DNA of 64,000 nucleotides from JADJXM01 sp937967285 (GTDB lineage: Bacteria; Acidobacteriota; Blastocatellia; RBC074). Positions within the stretch are counted from its first letter, which is position 1. Each line of letters begins with the position of its first letter. A program made the position numbers and the translations under genes. The stretch is taken from positions 31,668 through 95,667 of the forward strand of contig JBFWQI010000023.1 in NCBI GenBank assembly GCA_050249535.1. The letters are read 5' to 3'. The notes under the pieces were generated by a model. It saw only the letters and a list, made by a program, of their open reading frames with translations, ran no database searches and was not told the DNA's origin. Below are positions 1 to 14,020 of the stretch, one piece after another.

Positions 1-233
1 TGGAGCCCGCTCGGAGTGCAGATGGTGACGATGTCGAGCCCCTTGTGATCGAGGAAGCGCTGGTAGTCCGTGTATCCGGCAGCGCCGAAACGGTCTGCGA
101 ATTCCGACGTGCGCCCGGGATCGCGTCCGCAGACGGCGACCAGTCGCGCGCCGTCGATCTGATCGATTGCAGCGGCCTGTACTGCTCCTATCATCCCGCA
201 CCCGACTATCCCGAAACCGATTTGCGATGCCAT
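1..233 (-). CDS. Gfo/Idh/MocA-type oxidoreductase, N-terminal part only
   Basis: The first 77 codons lie in the window and the gene runs off its left edge. The start is the ATG at 233-231, with GGAGGAG about 4 bases upstream. The translation opens with a Rossmann-fold dinucleotide loop, G11-C-G13-M-I-G16, and reaches the family's usual DIVTICTPSG strand near residue 70. This is the pattern of NAD(P)-dependent sugar or inositol dehydrogenases of the Gfo/Idh/MocA superfamily. The catalytic and C-terminal domains are not visible, so the substrate cannot be inferred. It is divergent from the VOC gene at 429. Confidence 0.85.
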   Translation of the reverse strand, partial: MASQIGFGIVGCGMIGAVQAAAIDQIDGARLVAVCGRDPGRTSEFADRFGAAGYTDYQRFLDHKGLDIVTICTPSGL

Positions 234-313
234 CGCTCTCCTCCGGACGAAATAAGAGGGGCCTTATGGTCCCTCGACTGCTTCAAAAATTCGAATATTC
301 CTGTAATATCTCA

Positions 314-338
314 ATCAACCTGACCATCTTCGGTTGAT
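314..338. promoter_or_regulatory. inverted repeat in the divergent intergenic region
   Basis: ATCAACC at 314-320 and GGTTGAT at 332-338 form a perfect 7-bp dyad around 11 bases, between the divergent oxidoreductase (233, minus) and VOC gene (429, plus). It has no T-tract typical of a terminator, so an operator is the more likely reading. No regulator gene is adjacent. The rest of 234-428 shows no other clear feature. Confidence 0.3.
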
Positions 339-428
339 GGAATGCATTGCAATCATGGTTTAAACACGCGCACTCGCGCAACAGATCCGGGCCCGGAAAG
401 AGATGACCGGGGCCGCGGGAGGGGATTT

Positions 429-794
429 ATGCCGATCAGCATCTCCGGGATACATCATGCCGGATTTCTGGTGACGGACGTCGAGCGGGCCGCGGAATTC
501 TACGAGGGAATACTCGGATTGAAGGCTCTGCCGAGGCCCGAGCTCGGTTTTCCCGGGCGCTGGTACGATCTGGGCAGCGGTCAGCAACTGCACCTGATGA
601 GCGTCGGCGAGATGCCGGGGCATAATGATCCGCCGCGTCACGACAGGCACATCGCACTCAACGTGGCGGATCTCGGAGAGGCCGAGAAGGGGCTTCTTGA
701 GCGCGGCGTCACGGTCTCGTACGGCAGCGGGCGGGCGGGAAATCCGCAGTTGTTCATCCGCGATCCGGACGGCAACTGCATCGAGCTGAGATGA
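429..794 (+). CDS. VOC (glyoxalase/bleomycin-resistance fold) protein
   Basis: A 121-residue protein of the vicinal oxygen chelate superfamily. The start at 429 is preferred over the upstream in-frame start at 342 because GGGAGGGG lies just before it and the fold begins immediately with SGIHHAGFLVTD. The paired half-domains show the expected metal-site positions: H in GIHHAGF, H in QQLHLMS, H in RHIALNV and E in the C-terminal FIRDPDGNCIEL motif. The last motif is typical of small dioxygenase or lyase-like members. The substrate is not predictable. It may belong with the flavin oxidoreductase/GMC genes downstream. Confidence 0.85.
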   Translation: MPISISGIHHAGFLVTDVERAAEFYEGILGLKALPRPELGFPGRWYDLGSGQQLHLMSVGEMPGHNDPPRHDRHIALNVADLGEAEKGLLERGVTVSYGSGRAGNPQLFIRDPDGNCIELR

Positions 795-810
795 ATAACA
801 ATAAACGAAA

Positions 811-1009
811 CTTAACTGCTCTGGACTGTCACGAAAAATAATTAGACGCCAAGGCGCCAAGACGGCCAAGAGGAATTAATGATGGGATGGCACCTTATAC
901 CTCCATCACGCTGATTGAACATTGTTTTGATCCAATGTTTCATATCCTGAATAGACCTTGGCAATCCTGGCGTCAAAAATCTTTTCATCACAGGGCTAAC
1001 AGTTACAAG
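811..1009. repeat. palindromic element C with terminal inverted repeats
   Basis: About 199 bp between the VOC and flavin oxidoreductase genes. The left end reads CTTAACTGCTCTGG. The reverse complement of the right end reads CTTGTAACTGTTAGCC. Inside the ends are GACGCCAAGGCGCCAAGACG (845-864) and an inverse GGCGTC near 969-973. The interior resembles MITE copies at 8806 and 33828, but the ends match the element at 36036. It has no coding capacity of its own. Confidence 0.6.
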
Positions 1010-1056
1010 AAAACAACAAGCTGTACGCATTTTCTGTGGACGGGAAACAGCCTGAT

Positions 1057-4317
<3,261 letters not shown>

Positions 4318-4322
4318 CGGGT

Positions 4323-5609
4323 ATGACTAAAAAGCGCGAAATCTTTTACGGATACTGGATCGTCGGCGCGGCGTTCATCTTCATGATGATGATCGTGGGG
4401 TTCGTGCTGTACGGATTGCCACAGTTCTTCCCCAACTACGTCGCCGAGTTCGGCTGGCGGCGCGATCAGATTCAGCTCGGCAACACGATGAGCAAGGTGA
4501 TCGTCGGGCCGCTCTTCGGTTTCGCGGCGGGCTGGGCGATCGAGAAGTTCGGGCCGCGGAGCGTGGTGGCTTCGGGAGCGGTCTTCGCCGCGATAGCGCT
4601 GGCCGGCTTCAGTTTCATGAACTCGCTCGGGCAGCTCTACACTTTCTACTTCTTCAACGCGCTGGGGTATCTCTGCGCGGGACCGTTGCCGAGTCAGGTG
4701 CTGATCTCGAACTGGTTCTCGAAGCTGCGCGGGCGGATGATGGGAATCGCCTATGTCGGGATCGGACTGGGCGGAGCGATGGTGCCGTGGCTGATCAGGT
4801 GGTTTCGCGATGCGGCCGGCTGGCGCGGGGCTCTGCAGATCCTTGCGGCGATCATTCTGATTACGCTGATCGCGCTGGCGGCGCTGGTGGTCAAAAGCCG
4901 GCCGGCCGATATCGGCGCGTTTCCCGACGGCGCGGCGGAGCCCGAACCGGGTACGAACCTGGCCGGCGGATTGAAGCTCTCGCGGGTCTTCGGGACCCAC
5001 GCATTCTGGCTGCTGGCGGCCGGCAGCGTGCTGAGCATCAGCGCAGTCGGCGGGATCACTCAGAATCTGCCGCTCTATCTGTCGGACATCTCGAAGTCGA
5101 ACGAAGAGGCCCGGGATGCCGTCGCGGTCTATCCGAGCATCGTGCTCTTCACGAGCATCGCGGGGCGTCTGGCGATGGGATATTTCGCCGATCGTTTCAG
5201 GAAAAAGTACGTCATGATCGCGACCTTTCTGATTGTGGCGCTCTCGATACCGCTGCTCATCCTGGCGCCGGGCAATCCCGCGCTGCTCTATGTTTTCGCG
5301 GTCGTCTTCGGATTCGGCCTCGGCGCCGATTACATGTTGATTCCGCTGATGGCGGCGGAGTGCTTCGGCCTGGCCGGTCTGGGACGTATTCTCGGGATCA
5401 TCATCACCAGCGATTCGGTGGGCGAAGCGCTGATGCCGTGGGCGGTGGCCCGCATCCGCGAGACTTCGGGCAGCTACGATTCAGGCTTTCTGCTTCTTTC
5501 AGCCGTCGCGCTGCTGGGAGCGCTGGCGATCATGGCGATCAGATACCGGGACGGCGTTCCCGTGAGCCGTCTCAAGCTGATGCAACAAATCAATGAGGAG
5601 TCGAAATGA
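4323..5609 (+). CDS. major facilitator superfamily transporter
   Basis: A 428-residue integral membrane protein with about 12 hydrophobic segments. It opens KREIFYGYWIVGAAFIF, the usual first helix of monocarboxylate/oxalate-type MFS carriers. A loop between helices 2 and 3 reads GWAIEKFGPRSVV, and the second half has the matching RLAMGYFADRFRKKY loop. The central loop (about residues 190-220) is hydrophilic. Probable role: uptake or export of an organic acid or related compound used by the neighbouring oxidoreductases, which is inference from context only. The stop overlaps the next gene's ATG (ATGA). Confidence 0.88.
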   Translation: MTKKREIFYGYWIVGAAFIFMMMIVGFVLYGLPQFFPNYVAEFGWRRDQIQLGNTMSKVIVGPLFGFAAGWAIEKFGPRSVVASGAVFAAIALAGFSFMNSLGQLYTFYFFNALGYLCAGPLPSQVLISNWFSKLRGRMMGIAYVGIGLGGAMVPWLIRWFRDAAGWRGALQILAAIILITLIALAALVVKSRPADIGAFPDGAAEPEPGTNLAGGLKLSRVFGTHAFWLLAAGSVLSISAVGGITQNLPLYLSDISKSNEEARDAVAVYPSIVLFTSIAGRLAMGYFADRFRKKYVMIATFLIVALSIPLLILAPGNPALLYVFAVVFGFGLGADYMLIPLMAAECFGLAGLGRILGIIITSDSVGEALMPWAVARIRETSGSYDSGFLLLSAVALLGALAIMAIRYRDGVPVSRLKLMQQINEESK

Positions 5610-6040
5610 TGAAGAGGATACTGATCTCCGCCGCCTGTCTGGCGGGCCTGCTGGCGGCGGGAATGCGCGTCGAGGGGTTTTTCAACCCGGCCACGGATGA
5701 GGGCTATATTCTGGAACGCGATGCAGAGGTCGCGAAATCGGGCCCGGCGCCGCACAACGGACCCGGCAGGTCGACCGGTTACAACTTCTTCGAAAAAGCG
5801 GCCGGTTTCAAGATCAATTTCCGCAAGCGGGTGCTTCATCCCGGCGCGGCGATCGGGTACCACCTGCAGAAGGAAGACGAGATCTACTACGTCCTCAGCG
5901 GATCGGGAATCATGCAGATGAACGGCAAGGAGTTTCCCGTCAAACCGGGCGACGCCATACTGACGCGCCCCGGAAGCTCGCATGGAATCAAACAGACGGG
6001 CGACTCCGATCTCGTCCTCATGATCTGTTACGAAAGATGA
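5606..6040 (+). CDS. secreted single-domain cupin
   Basis: A 144-residue protein with an N-terminal signal peptide (MMKRILISAACLAGLLAAG). One cupin domain follows. Motif 1 reads PGAAIGYHLQKEDEIYYVLSG, in which the second His of the usual HxH is Gln, and motif 2 reads PGDAILTRPGSSHG. The reduced metal-ligand set (one His, Glu and the motif 2 His) leaves catalysis uncertain; it may bind rather than convert a small molecule. ATGA overlap with the MFS gene and GAGGAG upstream support the start; ATG 5609 is an alternative. It is presumably periplasmic and co-expressed with the carrier. Confidence 0.85.
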   Translation: MMKRILISAACLAGLLAAGMRVEGFFNPATDEGYILERDAEVAKSGPAPHNGPGRSTGYNFFEKAAGFKINFRKRVLHPGAAIGYHLQKEDEIYYVLSGSGIMQMNGKEFPVKPGDAILTRPGSSHGIKQTGDSDLVLMICYER

Positions 6041-6061
6041 TTTGGAGTGCGGACTCCGCTT

Positions 6062-6553
6062 TCAGAACAGGCTTCCCTGCCTCGGCGAGAAATCATCCGG
6101 ATCGGTGGCGGCGAGCTCTCCTGAGTGCAGGATGTGCGCAACATCGACGCCGCGACCGAGAAGTCCCCGCGTGATCAGCCGGTAACGATGACATCGGCGG
6201 AAATCGGCCTCTGCGCACATGACCGCGACATTCGAGCTCTCGCCCAACTCCACGACCTGATCCAGCCCTTTCCTGAATTCCGCTGAATCGAGAAGAAGAT
6301 CGTAATCGACGCTTCCGTCCGGGAGTCGGAACTTCTGATCGGGCGGCTTGCCGCCGATCAGATTGCCGAGGAAGAGGTACCGGATGCCCTCTGCCATGAC
6401 GGATTGCCTGAGCGCCTCGCGGCCGAATTGCGGGTTGTAGCGGCTGTATGGCGCGCTGCGAACATCGATCAGAACATCGATGCCGTGCAGCTTGAGAAGA
6501 TCGAGGAACTTCTCCTCAGGGACGTTGCTGTGACCTATGCTGTAAACGGGCAT
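6062..6553 (-). CDS. DUF488 family protein
   Basis: A 163-residue protein beginning MPVYSIGHSNVPEEKFLDLL, with LIDVRSAPYSRYNPQFGREAL and the C-terminal MCAEADFRRCHRYRLI stretch, which are the hallmark segments of DUF488. The conserved Cys/His residues suggest a small-molecule or nucleic-acid-related activity, but the family's function is not established. The start at 6553 is chosen over the upstream ATG at 6604 because it overlaps the stop of the preceding gene as TGATG and the domain begins there. It is thus the second gene of a two-gene unit with the molybdopterin oxidoreductase. Confidence 0.85.
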   Translation of the reverse strand: MPVYSIGHSNVPEEKFLDLLKLHGIDVLIDVRSAPYSRYNPQFGREALRQSVMAEGIRYLFLGNLIGGKPPDQKFRLPDGSVDYDLLLDSAEFRKGLDQVVELGESSNVAVMCAEADFRRCHRYRLITRGLLGRGVDVAHILHSGELAATDPDDFSPRQGSLF

Positions 6554-8796
6554 CAGTCGAGCCTGCGGATTTCGACGAAGGCATTGTAGTCCGGAATGCC
6601 GCATTCGGGATCGGCGATTCCGCGACCGATGAGGACGTTGCCTTCAGGCCAGTGGACCTGAACATTGCCGGGCGCAATCGGGGAGATTCTGCATCGCGCC
6701 GTCATCTCGCCGGCGTCGCTGCGAAGGACTACGCGATCGCCCTCCGCAAGCGATAGCTGATCGGCGTCAAACCGGCTGATCAGGACGTCTTCGCGCCCGG
6801 CTCCGTTGAGCGGATCGCGCCGGCGATGGATCATGCTGTTGAACTGCTTGCCGCGGCGCGTCGACAGGCGCAGCTTTCCCGCGGGCGCCTGCCCGTCGTC
6901 GATCTCGATGACCGAGAAGAACGCGCGCCCGTTTCCGATCGGGAACCGCGGAGCCGCCGAACCGTCATCCTTTTCAATTTCGCAGAGCCTCTCGCCTCCC
7001 CACTGAACCTGATCGCCCGTCTTGCGCAGATGCTGGATGCCGTCGTAGGCGGGCACGACCCGTGCGATCTCGTCGCGGATCGCCTGAGCGGATTCGAAAC
7101 GGATCAGACGGAATCGGTCCGGTCTCGCCCTTTCGGCGATCCTCATCGGGATCTCCCATTCCGGGAGCGACTGGCCGATGCGGCGTCCGGGGATCTCCGG
7201 ACTGAAGAGGATGCGGCGCTCGGTCGAGGTCTCGGTGCCGCCGCCTTTCTGTTCGTATCTGGTCTGCGCCGGGAGCAGAAGCACCGCGTCGCGCGGCTCG
7301 ACCAGCATCTGAGGGCTGAGCACGATGTCCTGATGAATGCGGAGCGGAACGTTCCCGACCGCTTCGCGGACGAACTCCGGATCGGGCAGGGTTTCAAGAA
7401 AATTGCCTCCGCTGATGTAGAACCAGTCGATCTCGCAGCGATGCGCGGCATCGATCATCTCGACCGCATTCAATCCGCGATCTGACGGCGGTTCGAATCC
7501 CCAGTGACGGCTCATCAGTTCAGCGCCCTTGGGATCGACGGCGACTCCGCCGGGGAACTGATTCGGCACGGCGCCCATCTCCGCGCCGCCCTGCACGCCG
7601 GAATGGCCGCGGATCGCCATGAGGCCGCTCTTCGGCCTGCCGATGTATCCGCGCGCCAGTGCCAGATCGACGATCGCTCTGACGTTGGCCACGCCGCTCC
7701 GGTGCTGCGTGATGCCCATCGACCAGATGAAGACCGCGTTGCGCGCGCCCGCGAGCATGCGCGCGAAGCTCAGCATCGACTCGCGATCCGATCCCGACGC
7801 GGCCTCGATCGCCTCCCAGGACGAGGCGGCGAGCCGCCCTCTGAGATCATCGAAGCCCTCGGTGAAGTCGCGAATGAAGGATTCATCGGTCCAGCACTGC
7901 TCGACCAGATGTTTCAGCGTTCCGGCGATGAACGCCCTGTCGCCGCCGGTGTGGACCTCGAAAAACTCGTCCGCGATCCGCGTTCCGAACAGCGCGCTCT
8001 CGGTGACCGACGGAACCCAGTACCTCTCGAGCCCCGGCTCGCGATACGGATTGATGACCGCCACGCGAGTTCCCTGCTGTTTGGCGTAGTAGACGTACTT
8101 CATCGTCACCGGCTGATTGTTCGGCGTGTTGCTGCCGAAGAAGACCAGCAGGTCCGATCCGATCCAGTCGCGATAGGAACAGGTCGAGGCCGCCACGCCG
8201 AGCGCCTGCTTGAGCGCCACGGTCGACGGCACGTGACAGATGCGGGATGAATTGTCGACGTTGCCGGTCCCGAGAAATCGCGCGACCTTCTGCGCAACGT
8301 AGTACGATTCGTTGGTCAGGCCGCGCGATGTCAGGTAGAAGGCCATTCGCCGCGGATCGCAGTTCGAGGCCGCGCCGCCGGCCAGATCCAGCGCCTCGTC
8401 CCAGGAGATCCGCCTGAAACCGGGCTCTCCCCGCCGGCGAAGCATCGGAAACGGCAGGCGGCCCAGCTCGCGCAGTTCCGACGCGCTCATCGTTTCCAGA
8501 TCGCCGACATCGGCCAGCCTGCCGTCATCGAGCGCCGGCATCGTGTTGAGCCGCAGCAGATCGAGACGAACCATGCAGAGATGAACGCCGTCCATCGTGT
8601 AATCGCGCAGTCCGCTGGTGCCGAGCGCGCATCCGTCGCAGACTCCGCGCGTCAGTATCCGCCAGGCGAACGGCAACTGGTCGCGGTTGCGCCACAGCAC
8701 CCGCGCCATCTCGGCGTAATGGTTCGGTTTGACCTGCCCGATGCCGTTTGGCATCAGCCCGGCCCACCGCGATCTGTCCCAGCTTTTTTTACTCAT
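6553..8796 (-). CDS. FdhF/YdeP-type molybdopterin oxidoreductase
   Basis: A 747-residue molybdopterin-guanine-dinucleotide enzyme of the formate dehydrogenase alpha / YdeP group. The N-terminal GVCDGCALGTSGLRD segment is near residue 50. The molybdopterin domains include FFGSNTPNNQPVTMKYVYYAK, MGITQHRSGVANVRAI and GHSGVQGGAEMG. A C-terminal dinucleotide-binding beta-barrel shows RRGKQFNSMIH and VVLRSDAGEMTARC. It has no Tat signal, so it is cytoplasmic, and no Fe-S or membrane partner subunit is adjacent. The substrate is uncertain; formate is not guaranteed because YdeP-like proteins differ from true formate dehydrogenases. The start ATG at 8796 lies 4 bases from the direct repeat of a MITE-like element. 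Confidence 0.88.
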   Translation of the reverse strand: MSKKSWDRSRWAGLMPNGIGQVKPNHYAEMARVLWRNRDQLPFAWRILTRGVCDGCALGTSGLRDYTMDGVHLCMVRLDLLRLNTMPALDDGRLADVGDLETMSASELRELGRLPFPMLRRRGEPGFRRISWDEALDLAGGAASNCDPRRMAFYLTSRGLTNESYYVAQKVARFLGTGNVDNSSRICHVPSTVALKQALGVAASTCSYRDWIGSDLLVFFGSNTPNNQPVTMKYVYYAKQQGTRVAVINPYREPGLERYWVPSVTESALFGTRIADEFFEVHTGGDRAFIAGTLKHLVEQCWTDESFIRDFTEGFDDLRGRLAASSWEAIEAASGSDRESMLSFARMLAGARNAVFIWSMGITQHRSGVANVRAIVDLALARGYIGRPKSGLMAIRGHSGVQGGAEMGAVPNQFPGGVAVDPKGAELMSRHWGFEPPSDRGLNAVEMIDAAHRCEIDWFYISGGNFLETLPDPEFVREAVGNVPLRIHQDIVLSPQMLVEPRDAVLLLPAQTRYEQKGGGTETSTERRILFSPEIPGRRIGQSLPEWEIPMRIAERARPDRFRLIRFESAQAIRDEIARVVPAYDGIQHLRKTGDQVQWGGERLCEIEKDDGSAAPRFPIGNGRAFFSVIEIDDGQAPAGKLRLSTRRGKQFNSMIHRRRDPLNGAGREDVLISRFDADQLSLAEGDRVVLRSDAGEMTARCRISPIAPGNVQVHWPEGNVLIGRGIADPECGIPDYNAFVEIRRLD

Positions 8797-8805
8797 CGAA
8801 TTCAG

Positions 8806-9009
<204 letters not shown>

Positions 9010-9099
9010 ATTCAGGTTGCCGCACGGATGTCGGAATGTTATTTATTTCATCCAGGGCCGCGGCGCCCGTCCGATCACAGACTCATCAATCATCAAATT

Positions 9100-9522
9100 A
9101 TGGCAAAGACCTCTTTACCTGTTATCAACGACGAATCATCCAAGAAGACGCTCCGCGTCCTCTACGATTGCACCAAATGCCCGGCCTACTGCTGTTCCTA
9201 CGACTGGATAGTTGTCACCAAACGCGATATCCGGCGACTGGCGAAGGGCTTCAACCTCAGCTACGAGGAAGCGGAAGAGAAATTCACGAAGTACATCGAG
9301 GACTACGGCCATCGTGTACTGCGTCACCGCAAGGACCACGTCTACAAGAGCACCTGCAAATTCCTGCATCCGACGAAGCGGCGCTGCACGATCTACGAGC
9401 ATCGACCGACGGTCTGCCGGGCCTATCCCGAAGAGCGGCGCTGCGGCTACTACGAATTCCTGAAATGGGAGCGCAAGCATCAGGAAGACGAGAGCTTCAT
9501 CCCGATGCCCTACCATTCCTGA
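9100..9522 (+). CDS. YkgJ-type cysteine cluster protein
   Basis: A 140-residue protein with the cysteine array of the YkgJ / UPF0153 family: CTKCPAYCC near the N-terminus, then CKFLHPTKRRC and TVCRAYPEERRC. Such proteins are annotated as zinc- or iron-chelating domains of unknown cellular role. The start at 9100 is preferred to the in-frame 9028 because the upstream 24 residues do not look like protein and the family begins close to the first Cys. It is a stand-alone gene, convergent with the wecA-like gene at 9529. Confidence 0.82.
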   Translation: MAKTSLPVINDESSKKTLRVLYDCTKCPAYCCSYDWIVVTKRDIRRLAKGFNLSYEEAEEKFTKYIEDYGHRVLRHRKDHVYKSTCKFLHPTKRRCTIYEHRPTVCRAYPEERRCGYYEFLKWERKHQEDESFIPMPYHS

Positions 9523-9528
9523 TCGGGA

Positions 9529-11066
<1,538 letters not shown>

Positions 11067-11067
<1 letters not shown>

Positions 11068-12299
11068 TATCTCTTACCGACAACCCGGCTCAGGCTCTCG
11101 AGATATCCGGCCGCGAGCGTCGAGCGCAGATAACCGGCCCTGACGAAGCTCTGCCCGTCGCGGCGCATCCGATCCCGGCGCTCGGAATCAGTGCGCAGGG
11201 CGCGGATGGCGTCGACCAGCGCATCGACATTCTCCGGCTCGATGCAGACGCCGGCGCCCGACTTCTCGACCAGACGCGCCGCTTCTCCCTCGACGCTGCA
11301 GACTATCGGGCAGCCGGCTCCCATCAGCTCGAAGAGCTTCGACGGGAGCACCTTGCGAAAGATCGGCAGCCGCTTGAGCGGAACGATGCTCAGATCGCTC
11401 GCGCGGTAGAAGGCCAGGAGCCTCTCGCGCGGCTGCTCATCGATAAACGCCACGTTGGTCAGTCCCATCGATGCCGCCTGCGCCTTGAGGGCCGCCTTCT
11501 CAGCGCCCTCGCCGATGAAAAGAAATTGGATCGACTTATCATCGCCCAGACGGGCGGCTGCCTGCAAGACGACTCCCAGGGCGTGAGACATGCCGTGCGT
11601 CCCGATGTACGAGACGATGAACCTGCCCTCGGTCCCTGTCTCGGCCCTCACCGCTTCCGGAGTCGCCGAGGCCGACGCCAGATATTCGTCGTCGATGCCG
11701 TTCGGAATGATCGCCACTTTGGCGGGATCGATCCCCTTCTCGATCAGGTAAGGGAGCGTGGACTCGGCGACGATGACGATCAGCGCGGCTCGACGGTAGA
11801 GGTGCATCTCGATCGCTTCGAGAATCCTGATGACCGCCCTGTTCCTGAGCGCTCCGAGCTCGACCGCAGACTGCGGCCAGATGTCGCGCACCTCGAAGAC
11901 GAACGGCACGCGCTTGATGATGCTCAGCAGGTATGCCGAGACCGCGCAGAAGAACTGCGGCGATGTTCCTATGATCACGTCCGGCCGGCGCGTCAGTATC
12001 GCGCCGAGCGTGAAGGATGACAGGAAGAATGACAGGAAATTGATGATCCGCTTGAGAAATCCCTTGTTCGGCGCGCAGTAGATCCACGTCCGCAGCAGAT
12101 CGATCCCGTCGACCGATTCGCGCTTCGTGAAATAACCGCGATATTCCGGGCGGATGATGCCGGTCGGATGGTTCGGGAACCCCGTGATCACGGTGACCTC
12201 GCTGCCCAGCCTGACCCAGTGACGCGCATGCTCGCTGGTCCGCGCCGACGGCGCGCCCATCTCGGGGGGAAAATACTGGCAGAGAAATGTGATCCTCAT
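11067..12299 (-). CDS. GT4-family glycosyltransferase (WbuB/colanic-type)
   Basis: A 410-residue GT-B enzyme. The N-terminal domain starts MRITFLCQYFPPEMGAPSARTSE with GFPNHPTG, a signature of WbuB/WcaL-like transferases. The C-terminal nucleotide-sugar domain has IPNGIDDEYL, SYIGTHGMSHALG, FIGEGAEKA and the SKLFELMGAGCPIVCSVEGE acceptor/donor loop. The start at 12299 is set by its ATGA overlap with the upstream heparinase-like gene; the longer reading frame upstream is that gene's shadow. It likely adds an early sugar to the lipid-linked intermediate. The donor cannot be read from sequence. Confidence 0.9.
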
Positions 12300-14020
12300 C
12301 CGTTCCTGACGATCGTGTAACCGAACCGGCGTCCGGCCTCGATCTGATAGCTGAAGCGGATCGCCGGCGACTCCTGCGCGATCCCGAAATCGGGGAAATG
12401 CCATCCCTGCACGGGATTCCCGCTTCCTGAAACGACCTCGACCCCGTCGGCCTCGAAGGCTGAAATGCGATAAACCATGTTGCCGCGGCGGCATTCGACC
12501 GCGAGGTTCCGCTCATCGACTCGCGTCATTTCGAGACCGGGATGCAGGTGGATGAAACTATCCGCGCGAGCCGCCACATCGGCGCTGTCGGTGATCGTCC
12601 ACTTTCCATCGTCGTCCCGTTCGATGCTTCTCCGGTGCGTGATCCGGCCGTCGAACCGACTGAAAGAGCCGTTGAAGCTCCACCGCCCGCCATCGGCCCG
12701 CGCCGCGGCATCGAGAGGTCTCGCCGGTCTTCCCATCCGGAATGTTCCCCAGATCTCGGACTGTTCGATCCCGTCGAACAGAACGGTATTGTGCGCTCGC
12801 GTCGATCGGCAGTATTCGCGGTAACGATCGCCGCCGTAACCGTGGACTCCCGGATCGACGATCAGCGGGTGTCCGTCCATCCAGAGAACGTAACTCAGGA
12901 GATCGCAGTGCGCGTGAGCCGCGTTGTACCCGACCGATGGCGGGCCGCCGTCGACTATCATCTTTTCATTCCCCTCATCGGACGCCCATGAAAAATATCC
13001 GGTCGAGGGAAAAGCGCGCAAGTAAGCGCCCCGTCGATATCCGCAGATCAGTTCGGCGGCGTCAAGCAGCGGGCCGGGCCGGTACTGTCCGGTGTTGGCA
13101 GAATCGTTGAAGAGCGCGAGGCTCCCGTCCGGGCCGGTCATCGCTTCCAGAAATCCCGCCATCCCGCGGAGCCGTTCCTCGGTCCCCGCCGGGACCAGGC
13201 TCGGATAAGCCTCGCCGAGCAGCGCGAAACACTCGAGAAAATCGGCCGTCGTCTGAGCGTGATACATCGGCGAGCGCTCGAAATGACCGCCGTCATCGAG
13301 CACCTGCTCGTCGAACTCCCGCCACAGCAGCCGCGCTCCGGTCTCGACCCACTCGCGTTTGCCGAAGAAGACTCCGCCGACCACGAGCGCCCTGATGTTT
13401 TTGAGCAGGTGATTTGCCAGCAGGTGAAGTTCGAGATGGCGGCTCAGAAAATCGAGCTGAGCGTAAATGCTCGCCGCCATCTTCTCGAGGAACCGCCGAT
13501 CAGGCCATTCGCCTTCGATCAGCGACCAGGCGTAGATCCAGTTGACCGCGCGCAGCGATATCGGGTACGCGTCCCATCCGTCGCTGATTCCGATCCTCGC
13601 CTCGCGCATCCAGCTCTCGATCATCCGCTGACAGATCAGCATCGCGCGATCATCGCCCTTTTCCGCGAACTCGAACGCCGCGCCGACCGTCTGGTCGAAG
13701 TAGTGCAGATGATAATTCCAGAGATGGCTCTCGTATCTCCGGTTCCAGTCGATCACGTCGATTTCGACGGTTCGGTTGAGAAAGGTGAAGCTGCCCTCGG
13801 TGACGGCCGGATGAGCATGCTGCAGATGAACGAACTGTTCGCGCAATTTCCGCCGCAGAAGGGCGACGCCGTCAGGCAGCGGAGCCGACGATGCTCGCGG
13901 CAGTAGAGCGAGCGAGGGCAGTTGTCGATAGATCCGGTACTGGGCGATTCGAACGGGCCTGTAGACGAGCTGTTCCCAGCGCAAAGGTCCGAGCGTTCTG
14001 AGCAGCAGCAGCGGATTCAC
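12296..14020 (-). CDS. heparinase II/III family protein
   Basis: A 574-residue protein with an alpha-helical N-terminal toroid (about 1-330) and a C-terminal heparinase II/III beta domain. The domain signature includes HAHCDLLSYVLWMDGHPLIVDPGVHGYGGDRY and STRAHNTVLFDGIEQSEIWG. No signal peptide is seen, as is common for copies within exopolysaccharide loci. This suggests action on a uronic-acid-containing intermediate or a non-lytic role. The start is GTG 14020, overlapping the upstream stop as GTGA. It lies between the bi-domain dehydrogenase and a GT4, an arrangement known from other exopolysaccharide clusters. Confidence 0.88.
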   Translation of the reverse strand: MNPLLLLRTLGPLRWEQLVYRPVRIAQYRIYRQLPSLALLPRASSAPLPDGVALLRRKLREQFVHLQHAHPAVTEGSFTFLNRTVEIDVIDWNRRYESHLWNYHLHYFDQTVGAAFEFAEKGDDRAMLICQRMIESWMREARIGISDGWDAYPISLRAVNWIYAWSLIEGEWPDRRFLEKMAASIYAQLDFLSRHLELHLLANHLLKNIRALVVGGVFFGKREWVETGARLLWREFDEQVLDDGGHFERSPMYHAQTTADFLECFALLGEAYPSLVPAGTEERLRGMAGFLEAMTGPDGSLALFNDSANTGQYRPGPLLDAAELICGYRRGAYLRAFPSTGYFSWASDEGNEKMIVDGGPPSVGYNAAHAHCDLLSYVLWMDGHPLIVDPGVHGYGGDRYREYCRSTRAHNTVLFDGIEQSEIWGTFRMGRPARPLDAAARADGGRWSFNGSFSRFDGRITHRRSIERDDDGKWTITDSADVAARADSFIHLHPGLEMTRVDERNLAVECRRGNMVYRISAFEADGVEVVSGSGNPVQGWHFPDFGIAQESPAIRFSYQIEAGRRFGYTIVRNG